From Lethocerus indicus (taxonomy: Eukaryota; Arthropoda; Insecta; Hemiptera; Belostomatidae), in assembly GCA_019843655.1 (NCBI GenBank), contig JACDQD010000006.1:26802246-26866245 (forward strand): a stretch of 64,000 nucleotides of DNA, written 5' to 3'. Below are positions 11,331-23,875 of the stretch, piece by piece. Position numbers and translations under genes: made by a program. The notes under the pieces were generated by a model. That model was given only the letters and a program-made list of their open reading frames with translations, searched no databases and was not told where the DNA came from. The first letter of the stretch is position 1. Every line of letters begins with the position of its first letter.

Positions 11331-12969
11331 GAATCGAAACTTTAGTACAACTATAATTGGGATAAGATCGATTCAATTTGTTTCCCGGTCGAAGGGAAAT
11401 AGCTCTGTGTCCAAACATCCTCATTTCCCCGTAAAGCGACTGCGGAGTGCACTATCTATTGACAATATTGGCTAACTGGCTGGAGGATGTAGAGGCGGCC
11501 ATTCGGTTTAATCTGTCGGCTACGAGATAGCAGCACCGCTGTTGGACCAGTCGATAAGCTCCTACCAAATCCCGACCAACTTATACTACACGGTTCTATA
11601 CTGCCGTATAATATTATACCGCAACATAATAAGTGCACAAATTGAATTACAACTCGACAGCTGCGCGTAAAAATTCCCCATGTTGAACCGTTCATGCGTT
11701 CGCTATTTGAGAACAAATTTCATGTTTAATTTTAAACAACAGTACCTGGAGTCGTGTCGCTGTGGCCCTATATGCGATTTACTATATGCATTGTTCTCCT
11801 TAAAATTAGTAACTTTTCTCGTTCTATTCCTTCTACATTGTGCACGCCAACTAAATTTCACCTGAATCCCGATGTTACAATGTTTTGCGACATTTCGACC
11901 GAGTTATAGATCTGTCAAACATTGCGCAGTATGCTGATATTATGCTCTTAAAGTGTTGACGGTTTTGATGCAGATGATTAGAATAATAGTTAAGTACCAC
12001 AAGTGTCCAAAATAATTGTGTAATCCACTGTGAACACTTGTGTTCAACGTGTTCAAAACTTGACAGGTTGCACAATGTTAACATCGTGTGTTCCCTCGGG
12101 AACACATGTGTATTGATCACGCCGGCTCTAACGAAAATGTTATTTATTATATTCGGGACATCGGACCGAATCGAACCGGAATTGACCATTAATTTGAGAT
12201 CAACAGGGAGCTGTTGGATATTTTTCAAAGATGTGGTTCGCGACACATTTTTTAAATCCCATTTTGCAGAATTTACGGCTCAATAACAAGTTTCGATGCG
12301 ATGAAATTCACACGTTTTACAGAGGAAGAGTTACTGAGCGTCTCTCAAAAAAAAAAATAATAATAAATAAATAAAATAAACGGTGTCCAGAAAGCGTAAC
12401 AGAGATCCCAAATCCAGGACCTCGCCCAATCTCAAACCATGAGCCAACCATTATCATTTATCTTCCAATTAAGAAGAAGCCTTTTTTTTTGTTATTCCCC
12501 TATCGACACGAACCCCCATTCCGTCGGACAGTTTCGATTAATATTTATTTCTCGCAATAACTCCGGGATAAGACGGAAAATTCACAATATAGCTCTGATG
12601 CATCGTTGATCGAACAAATACCAATATCGGCTTGGATTATTTCGACTGCTACTTGAACCAAAAGGTTTCGGTATAATTTGAGATTTTTATTTGGTGATTT
12701 GGCGTGATGAGAATTTTTCCCAGTTGACACGCGAAGGTGAAGGTATCGACGCCTGAGAATTAATATTTCATCAGGACAGAAGTGGTTCGAATCCCAGTGG
12801 CGGTCTGAATATTCGTTCAAAGCGACAAAACCGGACGACCTAGTAGACTCCAGTATAAATAAATTAAATACACGTATGTATGTTGAAAAATTTACAAACT
12901 TGGCCTTTTATTGTGGACAGCCTGCAGGACTTTTGGACCTTTTTCTGTTGCGTCAAACTTTTACAACTG
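11331..12969. other. Unique-looking sequence without a gene
   Basis: Overlapping frames on both strands at 11875-12286 show no known domain. A perfect GGTTCGAATCC (RNA polymerase III B-box-like) occurs at 12784-12794, but no A-box lies at tRNA distance and no clover-leaf can be drawn. An A-rich stretch lies at 12348-12380. Confidence 0.55.
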
Positions 12970-13013
12970 ACAACTTCGTGTGTTTCTTTCTTCCCTCGCT
13001 CGTTTGGTCTTTT

Positions 13014-13050
13014 GCTAGACCGGTTTTGGCCGCTCGCCATCTTCAGTAGC
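13014..13050 (-). ncRNA. Damaged hammerhead-like motif (family A copy 2)
   Basis: Same layout as the other copies, with GCTA/TAGC and GGC/GCC stems kept, but the invariant GAAA reads AAAA. Loss of this G would be expected to abolish cleavage. Confidence 0.5.
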
Positions 13051-13138
13051 GCTGTCAGTCACTTTTGGCACTTTGGACGTATTTTGGGCATCATCACTGC
13101 AGCACTGTCACTTGTACTGTGGTGGTTGTCAGTTTGTC

Positions 13139-13140
<2 letters not shown>

Positions 13141-13181
<41 letters not shown>

Positions 13182-13190
13182 TACACGCGT
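13141..13190. repeat. TA/CA microsatellite at the centre of copy 2
   Basis: TA repeats followed by ACACAC, located where the palindrome loop of family A lies. Confidence 0.9.
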
Positions 13191-13366
13191 CTTGTTACTG
13201 TGTTTTTGGGTGATTTTTGTAAATCGGTTTAAGTTTTTGTAGGCGGTTGTCGGTCAAAAACGGGGGAGAACCAAAGCAGCGAGAGTAGTAATGAAACGCA
13301 CGAAATCTACGGTATTCCAACCCCTCGCAGACCACAAAAAAAGGTATTTTAAACTAGATACAACTT

Positions 13367-14034
13367 ATGTTATAAGGATAAAACTTAGGAGAAGGGATGA
13401 TCTTTTCTGTTTCCTGTATATGGGCCAAAGTCCGATGTTTCGGTCTTTAATGTAAAACTTTCAAAACTGTGCTAAAAACTCCCCCTACAGTGCCACTTGA
13501 ATGCCCCCTACAGTGTCAATAAATACCCGTGTAGTTTACCATTTTTTTTAAAATTACAAGTTACTTTTTGGTAGTTTGGTAGAGTGTACACCCGCGGTTG
13601 GTTGTACAGGGGTAAGTGTCAGAATATTGACTTTGGGAGTAGCTGGGTGGTAGGTGGTAGGACTCCTCCCTCCCTCCCTCCCTCACTCTTATCTCACTTT
13701 ACTCAGATCAGGATGGTTTACGCCCCCCCAGGAATACGCCCCAATAAACTAGCTGATCTGGCCACGGCCTCTAACAGATAGCTTCGTGCCAGCAATATAT
13801 TTGCGACAGTTTCAAAGTGTCCTTTCCCGGCATAAATTGCCCCTTTGAATTTGTAATTGCGTAACGGTGGTGGATGGACTCAGAGGATGGCAATTAAACG
13901 CGGCACTTTTGCAAGATGTACTGCTGGAAAAATTTGTTCTTCATTTAAAAATAAAAAATCGGATCACTACCGGATTTCATCTGATTGTGATCTGTATTTT
14001 TGTTATTGTCCTCCGAATTCCCAGTATTATAAAA
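13367..14034. other. Unique-looking sequence without a gene
   Basis: It contains a CCCT microsatellite at 13664-13684 and a phrase ending TACAGTGCCACTTGAATGCC that is half-repeated about 20 bp later. No gene seen. Confidence 0.55.
13664..13684. repeat. CCCT microsatellite
   Basis: Five CCCT units in a row. Confidence 0.9.
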
Positions 14035-14393
14035 GTTAAATAATTATTTTAGAATACCTGGTTTGTGGTCTACGAGGGGTTGGAATACCGTAGATTCCAT
14101 GTCTTTCCGTCTCCTCTCGCTGGTTTGGTCTTTCGCTAGACCGGTTTCGGCTGATCGCCATCTTCAGTAGCGGTATTAGTCACTTTGGATGATTTTTGGT
14201 GGACATCCACTGTCCCTTGTACTGTGGTGGTTGTCCCTTTGTCGTATATCGTGTGTCTCCAGTAAGGACCCAAATAACACAAACATCCCACAAAACCACA
14301 ATAACAACACAGTACAAGTGGCAGTGACAGTGCAGTGATTAACACCGCTACTGAAGATGGCGAGCAGCCGAAACCTGTACGTTAAATAATTAT
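14035..14393 (-). mobile_element. Family A retrozyme-like repeat, copy 3, with 13-bp TSD
   Basis: Perfect direct repeats GTTAAATAATTAT flank the body (14035-14047 and 14381-14393). The 3' tail is on the left (TTTAGAATACC reads GGTATTCTAAA on the minus strand), followed by GTGGTCTACGAGGGG and the CCGTAGATTCC block. Both arms are present, but the right arm stops after CGAAACC instead of running to CCGTAG, so this copy is 5' truncated in its own orientation. The left-arm hammerhead core is complete; the right-arm one is cut. Confidence 0.9.
14135..14171 (-). ncRNA. Hammerhead-ribozyme-like motif (family A copy 3)
   Basis: Minus strand GCTA-CTGAAGA-T-GGC-GATCA-GCC-GAAA-CCGG-TC-TAGC. The stem II loop differs (GATCA) while all pairing and core positions are kept. 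Confidence 0.6.
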
Positions 14394-15283
14394 CTATCAA
14401 TACATATATACAAGATATATGTCTATATATCTTTGTTTTTACGTACGGTACGGAGGGGTACGTAATATATTCAGGTACTGACGCCATCGAAGCACCCTGT
14501 GAGCAAAGCCGTTTCGCGCGTTTACTGCCGGCCACTGCAGAAACCCTACTACTGACAATATTTCTTCAGTTTATATTCTAGAGTGTCCACCGATTGCGGA
14601 TATCCATCTTCGGATCTACTCTGTATTTTTCCCCGGTCCCGGGAAATAATATTCCCCGTCCAGGCTGACCATTAATCAGCGGGAAAGCGTCAGAATGGCA
14701 AGCGAAAATATCCTTTTCTATCTCACCCCGCCCTCCCCCCTACGCTTAAAGTTTCAGAATTTCAAGGCTGCAACCCCAGTTATCATTTATAACGCCTTTC
14801 CTCCTCACCCTCGGGAAAAGTTTTCCAACCCGGTCTAAGTTTTTCCGCCCTACAGTTTAAACCCCGCGTGTTTTTCGTAATACGCAAGCCATCGTTCTCC
14901 TGTAACTGTCCCGGATGGGGCCGCTGGAGTTAAGAAGATTATCGGCTGCTTTATACAGCACTTTAATTTTTTACCGCGCACATTCACATTCGTTCGGTTC
15001 TTATATCATATAGAATATATTCAGTTTTACGCCGTTTTCAAATGAGGAAGTACGAAATGTGACACTACGAGAGGATGAAGTTAATCAAACTCGTGTGCAA
15101 TTACTTCGTGGGGTAGAGCTCGTTTGTTGGGTGCGGGGGAAGACAATATTTAGCGACACTGTAAAAGTGTAGATTATTTTCGGAAAGAGGAAATTCTACT
15201 TACACGATTTCGGTCCTGGGGGCCGGGAGTTGAACTCTTGCCAAAATACTGCCAGTCCATTAGCCCTATTGTGTTTGCCCTTA

Positions 15284-15303
15284 CCACACACACACACACA
15301 CAC
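15284..15303. repeat. CA microsatellite
   Basis: About ten CA units. Confidence 0.9.
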
Positions 15304-16909
15304 CCTTGTAATATTCCCTTCCACATAAACCCCTTAAGCCCATTGTCTGGCTACAGTTATTATCTTACACAGTCTGGCCGGGTCGAAAATTTATCGCGAA
15401 ATGGTCTTCTGGCGGCTGTTGAAACGTATAAATATATCGTTCAAATTGAACAGAATATTCTACTTACGGTAGTTCTCACATAGAACCAGCACTTAGTAAA
15501 TAAAAAGAAAGTTTACTTCCTCTCAACTTTCACTGCGAAAGACACATATCTGCCTTCATATAGTCGCTTCCGATATGAAATGTAGGTTCGACAGTTTCTT
15601 CACAATGAGCTGTCATTTGAGCTTTCTCCCATTTTGACAGATATCGTGCACAATCGTGAATAATCCGTGATTGTGGGTGGAAAAGTGTTGGAATCGTTAA
15701 AAAGGATTGACGGTGCAAAAGATTCAATGGAAATTATGAAGGGAAGATCGGACAGAGAACCGCGTTAACCGAATCATATTCCCCTTCGGGATGGACCTGG
15801 AGTTGCGGCCGACGGGAATTGGGTCCCGTCGGGATTGGAAATTCGGGGGGAATTCGATTTAAATTTTAATTGAAACAAAGTTTCTCCCGTTTTCGGATTT
15901 CCGTCCGAATCGCAATTCGGCCCCGAATGGAGGCCACTTTTCCGCCCTTTTTCGTTCCCTCCAATCCTTCCCCGGGGGTTTCATTCCGTTACGGAAGCCA
16001 ATCGAAAGTTTACTTGTTACAATTCTTTTTTTTCGTTCAGACTTATTCGACTTTTTGGAGTAATCATAAATACCGAGGAGGAATATCGCCAACTTCCTGT
16101 ATGTCGGCTTAATACTTTGTGAATTGGCTCGGTTAGCAGGGTTTGACCAACTGGTATTCGATATTTTTCCCGAAATGGTTTGGAAACCACCTGACGGAGC
16201 TCCACTGGAACGGGGTTTTTTATTTGGGTCCGTTTCGGAACTCTTTCTATTAGGAACTCTGATTATTGAACCGATACACTGCACCTACGGATAATTTATC
16301 GTAGTGACGTTGGTAATGTATCTCCAGTAAAAAATAGATCAGTTTTAGAAGAGAACCCCACAGGCTTTCGCTCCTTCCTTAAATTTTACAGACACAGAAC
16401 ACTGTGTCTACCTACTACTTCTCTCTTACTATATCTGGTTTATGATCGACAAAATTTTTAGATATTTGCGATGTTTTTGTTAACCTTTCGTCGATTTGGA
16501 TCTAATCAAATGTTCTGTAGCGCTTTGTAAACCCTGCGCACCTGTTGTAACCCTTGCACACGGTCAGGCGTTATTGAGAGGATTATCTTCAAATATATAG
16601 TATATTGAGGATCTTACTCGTGCATTTCAATACTTGGGTCAAGATATAAACAAGAAGGATAAGTTATAAATGAAGATCGGCCGAATTTCAATTCGCCTAT
16701 GCATGAAATAAGTAAAATAAGGCGAGAAAGCCGAGCACGGGAGCCACAAGAACGAAATCGATTTTACTCCACCGCCTACGCCTCACGGCTGGAATATGGG
16801 CTTGTCCTTAGGAAATAAGGTCGTTGAATGAAGGGCTGTCCCTTCTATAAAAATCCTGTCCCTTTCTTCGCACCAAGGTAAGGCGGAGGGATGGAGAGTG
16901 AGAAAGCCC

Positions 16910-16951
16910 GAGAGGGAGAGAGAGAGAGGAGAGGGAGAGGAGAGAGAGAGA
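16910..16951. repeat. GA-rich microsatellite
   Basis: GAGAGA runs broken by GG. The purine strand is unbroken for about 40 bases. Confidence 0.9.
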
Positions 16952-17145
16952 TTCGGGCTCCTGACTGTTTCGTAGATGCGCAGTTGAAGAGTGGCGCTGG
17001 GAGAAGCTGCCACCCCCACGGCTTTCGCCCCTATCTACACACATTTACCCCCTTAGTAGAATGTCGTACACAGCTAGAAATAGTAGCACTACCTGTACTC
17101 ACGCCATCAGTTGTTGTTTTCTGGGCAGGCTAGTTTCAGTTTAGT

Positions 17146-17168
17146 CACCCCCACCCCCACCCCCACCC
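17146..17168. repeat. CACCCC repeat
   Basis: Four tandem CACCCC units. The minus strand has four G-runs and could form a G-quadruplex. Confidence 0.85.
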
Positions 17169-20100
17169 TCGAGGGCCTTGAGATGTCAGGGGAAAGCCTC
17201 TGGATGAAATTGTGGAGGCGTAGGACTCAGCGTGCCATCGGGGCAACGGAAGACGATACGATCGAGGTATGAATTGCACTTGTTACGTCCGGACATTAGA
17301 AGAAAAAATTATTCGATTTATTTCTAAAAATATAATAACCTCGAACCAATCTGTCGGACCAACGATTTCTTAACGAGTTGCCCTGATGCATCTTCTAAAT
17401 TTCTAAGGTGGGATAATTAAGAGTGGAAACTGGAATTCTTGGCAATGTTTTTCATAAGATTTTCAAATTCTACAATACATTGAATAATAAATCGCTGTTG
17501 CAGTACACGACGTGTCACTACTGGTACGACTTTCACTATTGGTAGGGAGCGACAGACGTAACAGATATAAGCGATACTTAATTAATTTTTATTTTTATAG
17601 GAAAATGTCCTATTTTAAATCTATTTTAAAGAAATCACATGACATTTTGTCAGTGGAATTTCAATTTCAATCTTTAAACACCTTCTAAATTTAATATTTA
17701 ATTCGTGCCTCCCTTCAACATTTTTTTAATGTTTATTAATTATCGTTTTATTTTAAATTTTTGGTAGGCCTAGCCCCGTGACACGAAGGACTACGCCCTT
17801 GCTTTTCCGGCTTTCTAGGTTAACCTACCCCCGAGTATCGATTGTTTAAACACAACAACAAGTTTCGCTGAAATTTTCCGAAAAATAAAATAGGCCGGCC
17901 GTCAATTTCAAGACGAATTTAACCGCTGTAACCGAATCCGGCCAGCGCCTCGCCTTCGGAGATATTACCCGGCTGATAACTGCTTGACTGATAAGAGAGA
18001 GAGAGAGGTTTAACGGTTTTCCGATTTACTGGTCTATTTATGGCGTCCAAAAATTTATCGCTCGTCGATAAAGTCCTTCTGGGGTCCACGAATAAAGAAA
18101 TGAAAAAAATTATGCTCTCCCCATTACTATAGTACACTTATCTGTGAACACTTAATATCGTGGAGGGGAGGACATATAAATTTGCGGGTTTTATTGTCGG
18201 CTCAATTTTCATTAATTTTTTCTAGATAATTGTCATTTATTCTGAAATATCTTTCTGGCGTACTCAAAAATTTGAGACATCGTCCCAGACCCCCGGACTA
18301 TTTGAATAGAGGAAACGTTTTTTCACACAGGTAGTCAATTTTTTAGGATGTACACAGTTTCAATACCAGTAGTTAGTTAATCTTCTTCGCTCGGTTTGTG
18401 AATCTTCTGTGAATGAACAGCGTATTTGGTACTGTGCCAGGCGGGGCAGTGACCCTCCCATACGATCGTTCATGGATTTGGCACGGTTCATCGGAAAAAT
18501 TGTATTAGAAGGAAATAGGAAAATAAAATTTTCTGACAACTTTACTGTGTTCAATTCGAGAAGAATAGGCGTTGAAACTTTTTTAAAACTAAAATACCTA
18601 CTTTCACTTTTATTATACCTTCGGTTACGTTAGGATACACTTTGTTAAAACCCTAGTTTTTATCGTGTACATATTGAATTTTTTAGACTAATAAAATCAT
18701 CTTTGCTAAAACTTTATATATATACGAAAATTTTTGTCTAAGAGATTATTCCATTTGAAATATTTTAGGTGTTTTTTTTTTTATAAATTGATGGTAAATG
18801 ATGTTCTTGTTGCGTGAACAAGAAACATCTTATGAAATTTAGAGAGTCATAATATTCAAATACCCCGATAATTGTCCAATCTATGAACCTTCGCAATTAG
18901 GGCTGGTGGTCTTACGTAAAAACTGACGAACTTCATCTTCCAATGTGGTCCCCGGCGTATCCATCACTTCGGCCAGATCGGCACTAGATTCGGGACATCC
19001 AAACTGACCTATGACAACGGCCGAGTGCACTGGGCTATTAATGCCGCCTAATGGAAATGACAGCGGTCTACCTACCTCAACAGGTCTCTCCAATAGGCAG
19101 TTATTTGATTGCTGAACTTCGTTCCGTATAATAGATTGGTTTCTCCAAGGCTCTGTTCTGTTTCAGTTTCAACTGAAAGTGAAATTTACGAAATCCGAAT
19201 AGCCATTTGAATATTTCCTATTTCCGTTTATCGGTTATTAAGAAAATCTAATTGTTTCACTTCTAGATCATGGAATTTTTTAAAAGTTTACTACCTACAA
19301 TATTCATGGACCACAACTTACTCGCCCAATATTCTAAGCGCATATATATTACGATATTATTGTAATACACTAAAATGTTATAAGTTAAGCTCGTTGCTGC
19401 TGCGGGTTAATGCAACGCCTTGAGTTCATTCTACAATTTTAGTTCTCCGTTCGGACCATGAAACGGACTTGTAAAATATAGCCGTGTTTCAGTTATAAAT
19501 TTCCATTGTAATGTTCCCTATCGTGTGATTTTAGTGGTATAATACTCGTGCGTGCTGCCGGCGGATCGAACCTGTTGTTAGTACGGAGTTAACGGCCTGT
19601 ACATTTTCCTGAAATTGAGAACTGGGATAGTGTAGGTAAACTCGAGCAGTTTACGTTTCTGTGTATTTTCTACACGAATCCAAATCCACTGGACAAAGTT
19701 AGTTATGAATACAGTGTTTAACCGTAATCGTCAGTAACATTCCTTCAGTAATACAGTGAGCTGTAGCATTCTGTTCAGAGAACGAGTATGTAGTTGTTTT
19801 CATGTTTTTGTGGCGGGCTAGCGGTCGGGTTCTAAAAATTGCATTCAACATTATAATAAAAACGTTTACGAACTTGTCCAACAGTCTTGTGTAAGTTTCG
19901 TCGACGGATCCCGCCACATAAAGACAGGAATCGTAACCGTGAAAATATGGAACGGTTTCACGGCAAGTGCCACAGAAAAACCAGAATCGAGGTATAAAAT
20001 AAGCCAGCCCTAAACGGGTTGAGTGCGGTAAAGTATATGATCCGTAAAAGAACGATGGGTCTACTCCTTACTTATATACTCGGAGAAAATTCGGAGCCAG

Positions 20101-20169
20101 AGTTCGATTTTCCCGACCGATTTTTCTTACCGTTCTAAAAGAGAGCACTCTCAGGGTACTCTACAGATC

Positions 20170-20290
20170 CTGAATTGTATTTAAATAGCCCCCATTGAAA
20201 CTATGGCGCTCCACTAAGACATCCAACATCGCTCGCGTCCAGAGGCTCCACAATCAAACGCCCTTCCAACCATCCTTACTTTTAGGTTTT
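20170..20290 (+). pseudogene. Jockey-type LINE fragment (J2)
   Basis: Translation around 20200-20280 gives LWRSTKTSNIARVQRL, matching the LWGSTKTSNIARIKRF segment of fragment J4. The following RFQSKVLRTILN part is diverged (HNQTPFQPSL). It is short, 5' and 3' truncated, and decayed. Confidence 0.75.
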
Positions 20291-20365
20291 ATCGACTTCG
20301 GTTAGAGGGCCAGTCTCCCTTCCCTGACCCTGTTTAGGCAGCCCAATTTCGAGTCGAAGGGACTA

Positions 20366-20392
20366 ATCGAAGGGACTAATCGAAGGGCCCTA
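20366..20392. repeat. 13-bp tandem repeat GGGACTAATCGAA
   Basis: Two full copies and the start of a third, in a row. Confidence 0.85.
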
Positions 20393-20969
20393 TAGTGCAA
20401 GGTTTATCGCTAATGAGGTCCCACAGGTCCCTGGACAGCCGGCCCTGTTTGTATAACCCCCGGAGCCGCCTCTGCATACATACAGTGGCCAGTGTTGATT
20501 ATTTACGAGATAAATTTAAACATTTTTATAATGTTCACTTAGCGCTATATCTCAATAGGTAAAATAGTATTTCTGTAATAGAACAGCTTACTAGTGGCCG
20601 ATCCCGCCTGTCTCTGTTTAAGCTTTATGAAAACAACGAAAATTAAATCTACCCCATGTTATAAGTTGAGAGAGCGCATATTCCAAATCGTTCGACGTGT
20701 CTGTTAAATGGCGTTCTGTAATACAAGCCCTGGCAAATTTCCCATTTCATGCCATTCATCTCCATAACGGTAAATCGGGATATCGCGATTTTACAATTCG
20801 GCAACATGTGTCGCGGGTTTTTCGCTTTTTTAAACGGCTTGCTGAACAATACCGGCGAAACGTCTTTTATTCAAAAACAAGAAGTAAAAGAAAAACCAAT
20901 GTTCAGTCAATTCATTTTCATTATTTAGTTAGTATTAGATATGAAAACGTGTGCATTCAGGCTCAACCG

Positions 20970-21016
20970 GGGGATCGACCCGAGGTTCTTCCCACAGTAC
21001 TACGCCGCTAGTGCTA
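20970..21016 (-). other. Possible tRNA-derived (SINE-like) remnant
   Basis: On the minus strand, TAGCACTAGCGG (21005-21016) resembles an A-box and GGTCGATCCCC (20970-20980) resembles a B-box. The gap between them is 24 bp, somewhat short for a tRNA. No acceptor stem pairs. It may be an old SINE head or chance. Confidence 0.25.
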
Positions 21017-23640
21017 TTGTACAGTGCTTAAATCAATTGCACCTATATCATGTATGTCATTGTTGATTGTGCAATGAAAAACGTTAAAAATAGAAATTAC
21101 TAAGCAAAAGTTAGCGACAATTCAAGTTCAGGTCTCGCAAACTTTCCCTCATTCTGCATTTAATTTCATAAGAAGAATTAGATCATTTTCCCAATTTTTG
21201 AATACGAAATTGAATATTTCCACACTGTTTATAATATTCCGAAAACTGTATGAACACGTCGGCTATAGGCGTTAAATAATACTTGAGAAAACAGACCGCA
21301 ATTTCGACTCTTTTTTTTTTGTGTACCTTTCGTTGGTATAAAAACGGCCATTTCCATTTGACGGTTCATTAGTCGTCTGTTTAATTGAACCGTCCCACCG
21401 TGAAATTGGAAATCTCGATAATTGGCAGTGCGGTCGAACTACCATGTTACCGTCACATACCCGTTCTCACCCCCCTCCCCCCGCACTCGCTGTGTTTTTC
21501 GGCATGAAATTCCGTATTTCTTCCGTATTTTCCCCTTTCTGCAGTCTTTCGGGGCCTATCTGCATTCTGCTCGCTGCAAGGGCGGGGTCGCTCGATATCC
21601 AGTCACCAGAAAAAATATCATACGACTTCGGCCAAAAATACTTGAAATACGCCCCCGAACAGTTCATGACTAGAATAAGATATTTACCTGAAATTTTTAC
21701 GGGTCCACAGTGCGTTTCGACATTAAGTGGTCTTACGCATGCAGAAATGAGGAACGTCTCCTAAACAAAGCGAAATAATTATCAGTGTCTTTCAATTACA
21801 TTAAACCGAGCTTAGCCGGCCGAAAACTATTTGCTTGCAAAATTAATTTCCTAGGACGTGTCATTCAAATATTCCATACTGACTCAATTCAATTCTGACT
21901 AACAGAAAATTGTGACTACCAAATATGAACAATTGATGAAAGCCCGTCAATAAAACTAACCTGAATATCATGAAAACTCAATCCACGTAAAATGTAATTG
22001 TTCTCTACGCCTGTGGGCTAATACGGCGAGATATATTTCCAGGTCGGAATGCCCTTATAAATAAAACAGGGCCTAATGACGTGAACAGGGCGCGGGCCGA
22101 ATAGACGGCGTGCATTTGACATTTTGAAAATCCTTTCCGCCTCTACCGTATGAAAAATGGAGGGAACAAAACATTAAAACATTAATTTTCATCCCGGTGA
22201 CAGGTATAAACAAAGCTGTATATAATCCGCGAACAACTGAGAGAGGAATCAAAATTGTAAAAGCGGCAATAATTATATTTAATGTTTGATTTGTTGAAAT
22301 TTTTTTCCCGATGATTTATTTGCCTTGTCGACGGGGAAAGAATTTTAGAGAGCGTTTGACGTCACGCATTTACCAAAATAATTTCGGATCGGTAATAACG
22401 ATACCGTAAGTAGCACAATGTTGCTAACAATTTCGAGAATGAAATGTCCATTCGTCAATATTGAATTCTGCCCGTCGGAGATATGTAACAGCGTTTGTGA
22501 CCGCGAATTCCATTCAGCCGGACTTGGTGAAGTCCCCGTCCCCGTCCGGTCTATAGGCCGGGTCTTTTGACGATACGCGGGCCGGGTTTTTGTGAAAAAA
22601 TAAAAGAATCGGAACGCGTACTCTGCGCGGCTTTAAATCAACCCCGGAGTCAATCAAGGTACCAATGTACATGGTTTTTTGAATGCGAGAAATATTATTT
22701 TTTTTTGAAGAAACAATAACGCGTCAACAAATTAACGCCGGGTATTTGTTCTGAATAATAACGCAGTATAGATTTTTTGAGCCTGTACAAAATGTCGAAC
22801 ATTAAATCGAATTCCACTGTTACCGCTTCGCCGTACCTGATATTGGGAACTAGATAATCAGAAAAACGTAAGTGCAATATCGTTCAACGATAAGTGTTTG
22901 TATAGTACTGAAAATTTAAATCTATATGTTTCATTCATCAAGCTATTGGGGTTTCTTATAAATAGTCACAATACAAACAATGTATTCCTCCGACAATATA
23001 TCTGTTTGGTGAAATAATATCTTCTGGGAAAGGCAAAATAGATCAATTGTTCCAAGAAATATATTGTTGGAATTGTGGGTGGTTTAAAGGCCGATTTTTA
23101 AATAGGTTCGCCATTCACGGTTGAAATAAGCTCGAGTGCACCTTGACTTGTTTTCTCCCCCTTTAGCTGTTAATATTTAGACCGCCCCGTATGGGGGATG
23201 GTAACGACGGATTAGAAAGGGACAGAAAAGGGTCCGCGGGACAATAGGGCCGTGAATCCGCAGTAATTTGCCCCTCGCTAATGAATACCCAACCATTAGG
23301 CAAAGTACAGCGGCCACCGGTGAACTGAGCACGTTCAGCGTGAATAAAGCCCGTTTCCCTCACTTATTTTTTAATCTTCCAAAGTATTCAGATAACTCCG
23401 CGTTGTAAATTGCGTCAAAATGTTTCCTGAAACGATTAAATTGTAGACACAAAACACTGTCTAACTGACTAAAGAAACCAGATGAAAGCTAGTGACGTCC
23501 ACACGCCACGACGTGCACTCCAAAGAGAAAATACAGAGAGAAAATCATTCGAGCGATTCTATGGGTTCATAATTGACAACCAGCATTATAACGGACGTTT
23601 TCTGTTTCACCAATAGCAAATCATCATAGTCATTAGGAAA

Positions 23641-23875
23641 TTGGAGATAAGACCGAAATTAAAGCAAGGTTTGAATTTGCCACCATTCTTGCAGTAAAGT
23701 TGGGTCAACCCTATTAAAAAAACCCTTTTTACAGCTCATAGTTCAGGGTTAGTACAAATGGAGCGTTACGCGATAGAAAAACGTGTTTTCATTGTTGAAC
23801 AATATTTCAAAAATAATGAATTTTTGGCAGCCACAGTTCGATTCAAATTTTGCGTCAATTTTGGGACACCCTATA
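23641..23875 (+). mobile_element. Mariner-like deletion derivative with transposase N-terminus (M1)
   Basis: The same family as 41779-41994. From 23757 an ORF reads MERYAIEKRVFIVEQYFKNN and on through LAATVRF. This is the start of the helix-turn-helix DNA-binding part of an IS630/mariner-type transposase. It then runs straight into the 3' terminal inverted repeat (TTTTGCGTCAATTTTGGGAC, then ACCCTATA). The catalytic DD(E/D) part is deleted. The left terminal repeat (ACCGAAATTAAAGCAAGGTT) is decayed. It would need a transposase from elsewhere to move. Confidence 0.85.

Larger units (their letters stand above)
12970..13366 (+). mobile_element. Family A retrozyme-like repeat, copy 2
   Basis: The body runs from about 12977 to 13359 between two copies of ACAACTT (12970-12976 and 13360-13366), a probable 7-bp target-site duplication. 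The left arm starts a few bases inside the usual CCGTAGATTTCG end. The right end is complete: ACGGTATTCCAACC, CGCAGACCACA and GGTATTTTAAACTAG. The palindrome centre is occupied by a TA/CA microsatellite (13141-13190). The hammerhead motif of the left arm is damaged. Confidence 0.8.
14394..20169. other. Long stretch without a gene
   Basis: It holds several microsatellites (listed separately) and CT- or G-rich patches, but no recognisable protein. The 141-codon minus frame at 15859-16284 and its plus-strand shadow have no known domain and a low-complexity Lys/Arg/Ser composition. Around 15200-15290 the minus strand has a faint polymerase III B-box-like sequence (GAGTTCAACTCCC) with no clover-leaf. 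Confidence 0.55.
20291..23640. other. Stretch without a gene
   Basis: It holds a small tandem GGGACTAATCGAA repeat at 20366-20392 and a weak tRNA-like segment at 20970-21016. ORFs at 20697-21011 and 21422-21764 overlap in more than one frame and match nothing I know. Confidence 0.5.

Noticed and set aside
12784..12794. Perfect polymerase III B-box GGTTCGAATCC
   Set aside because: No A-box at the right distance and no clover-leaf pairing; an 11-base match alone is weak.
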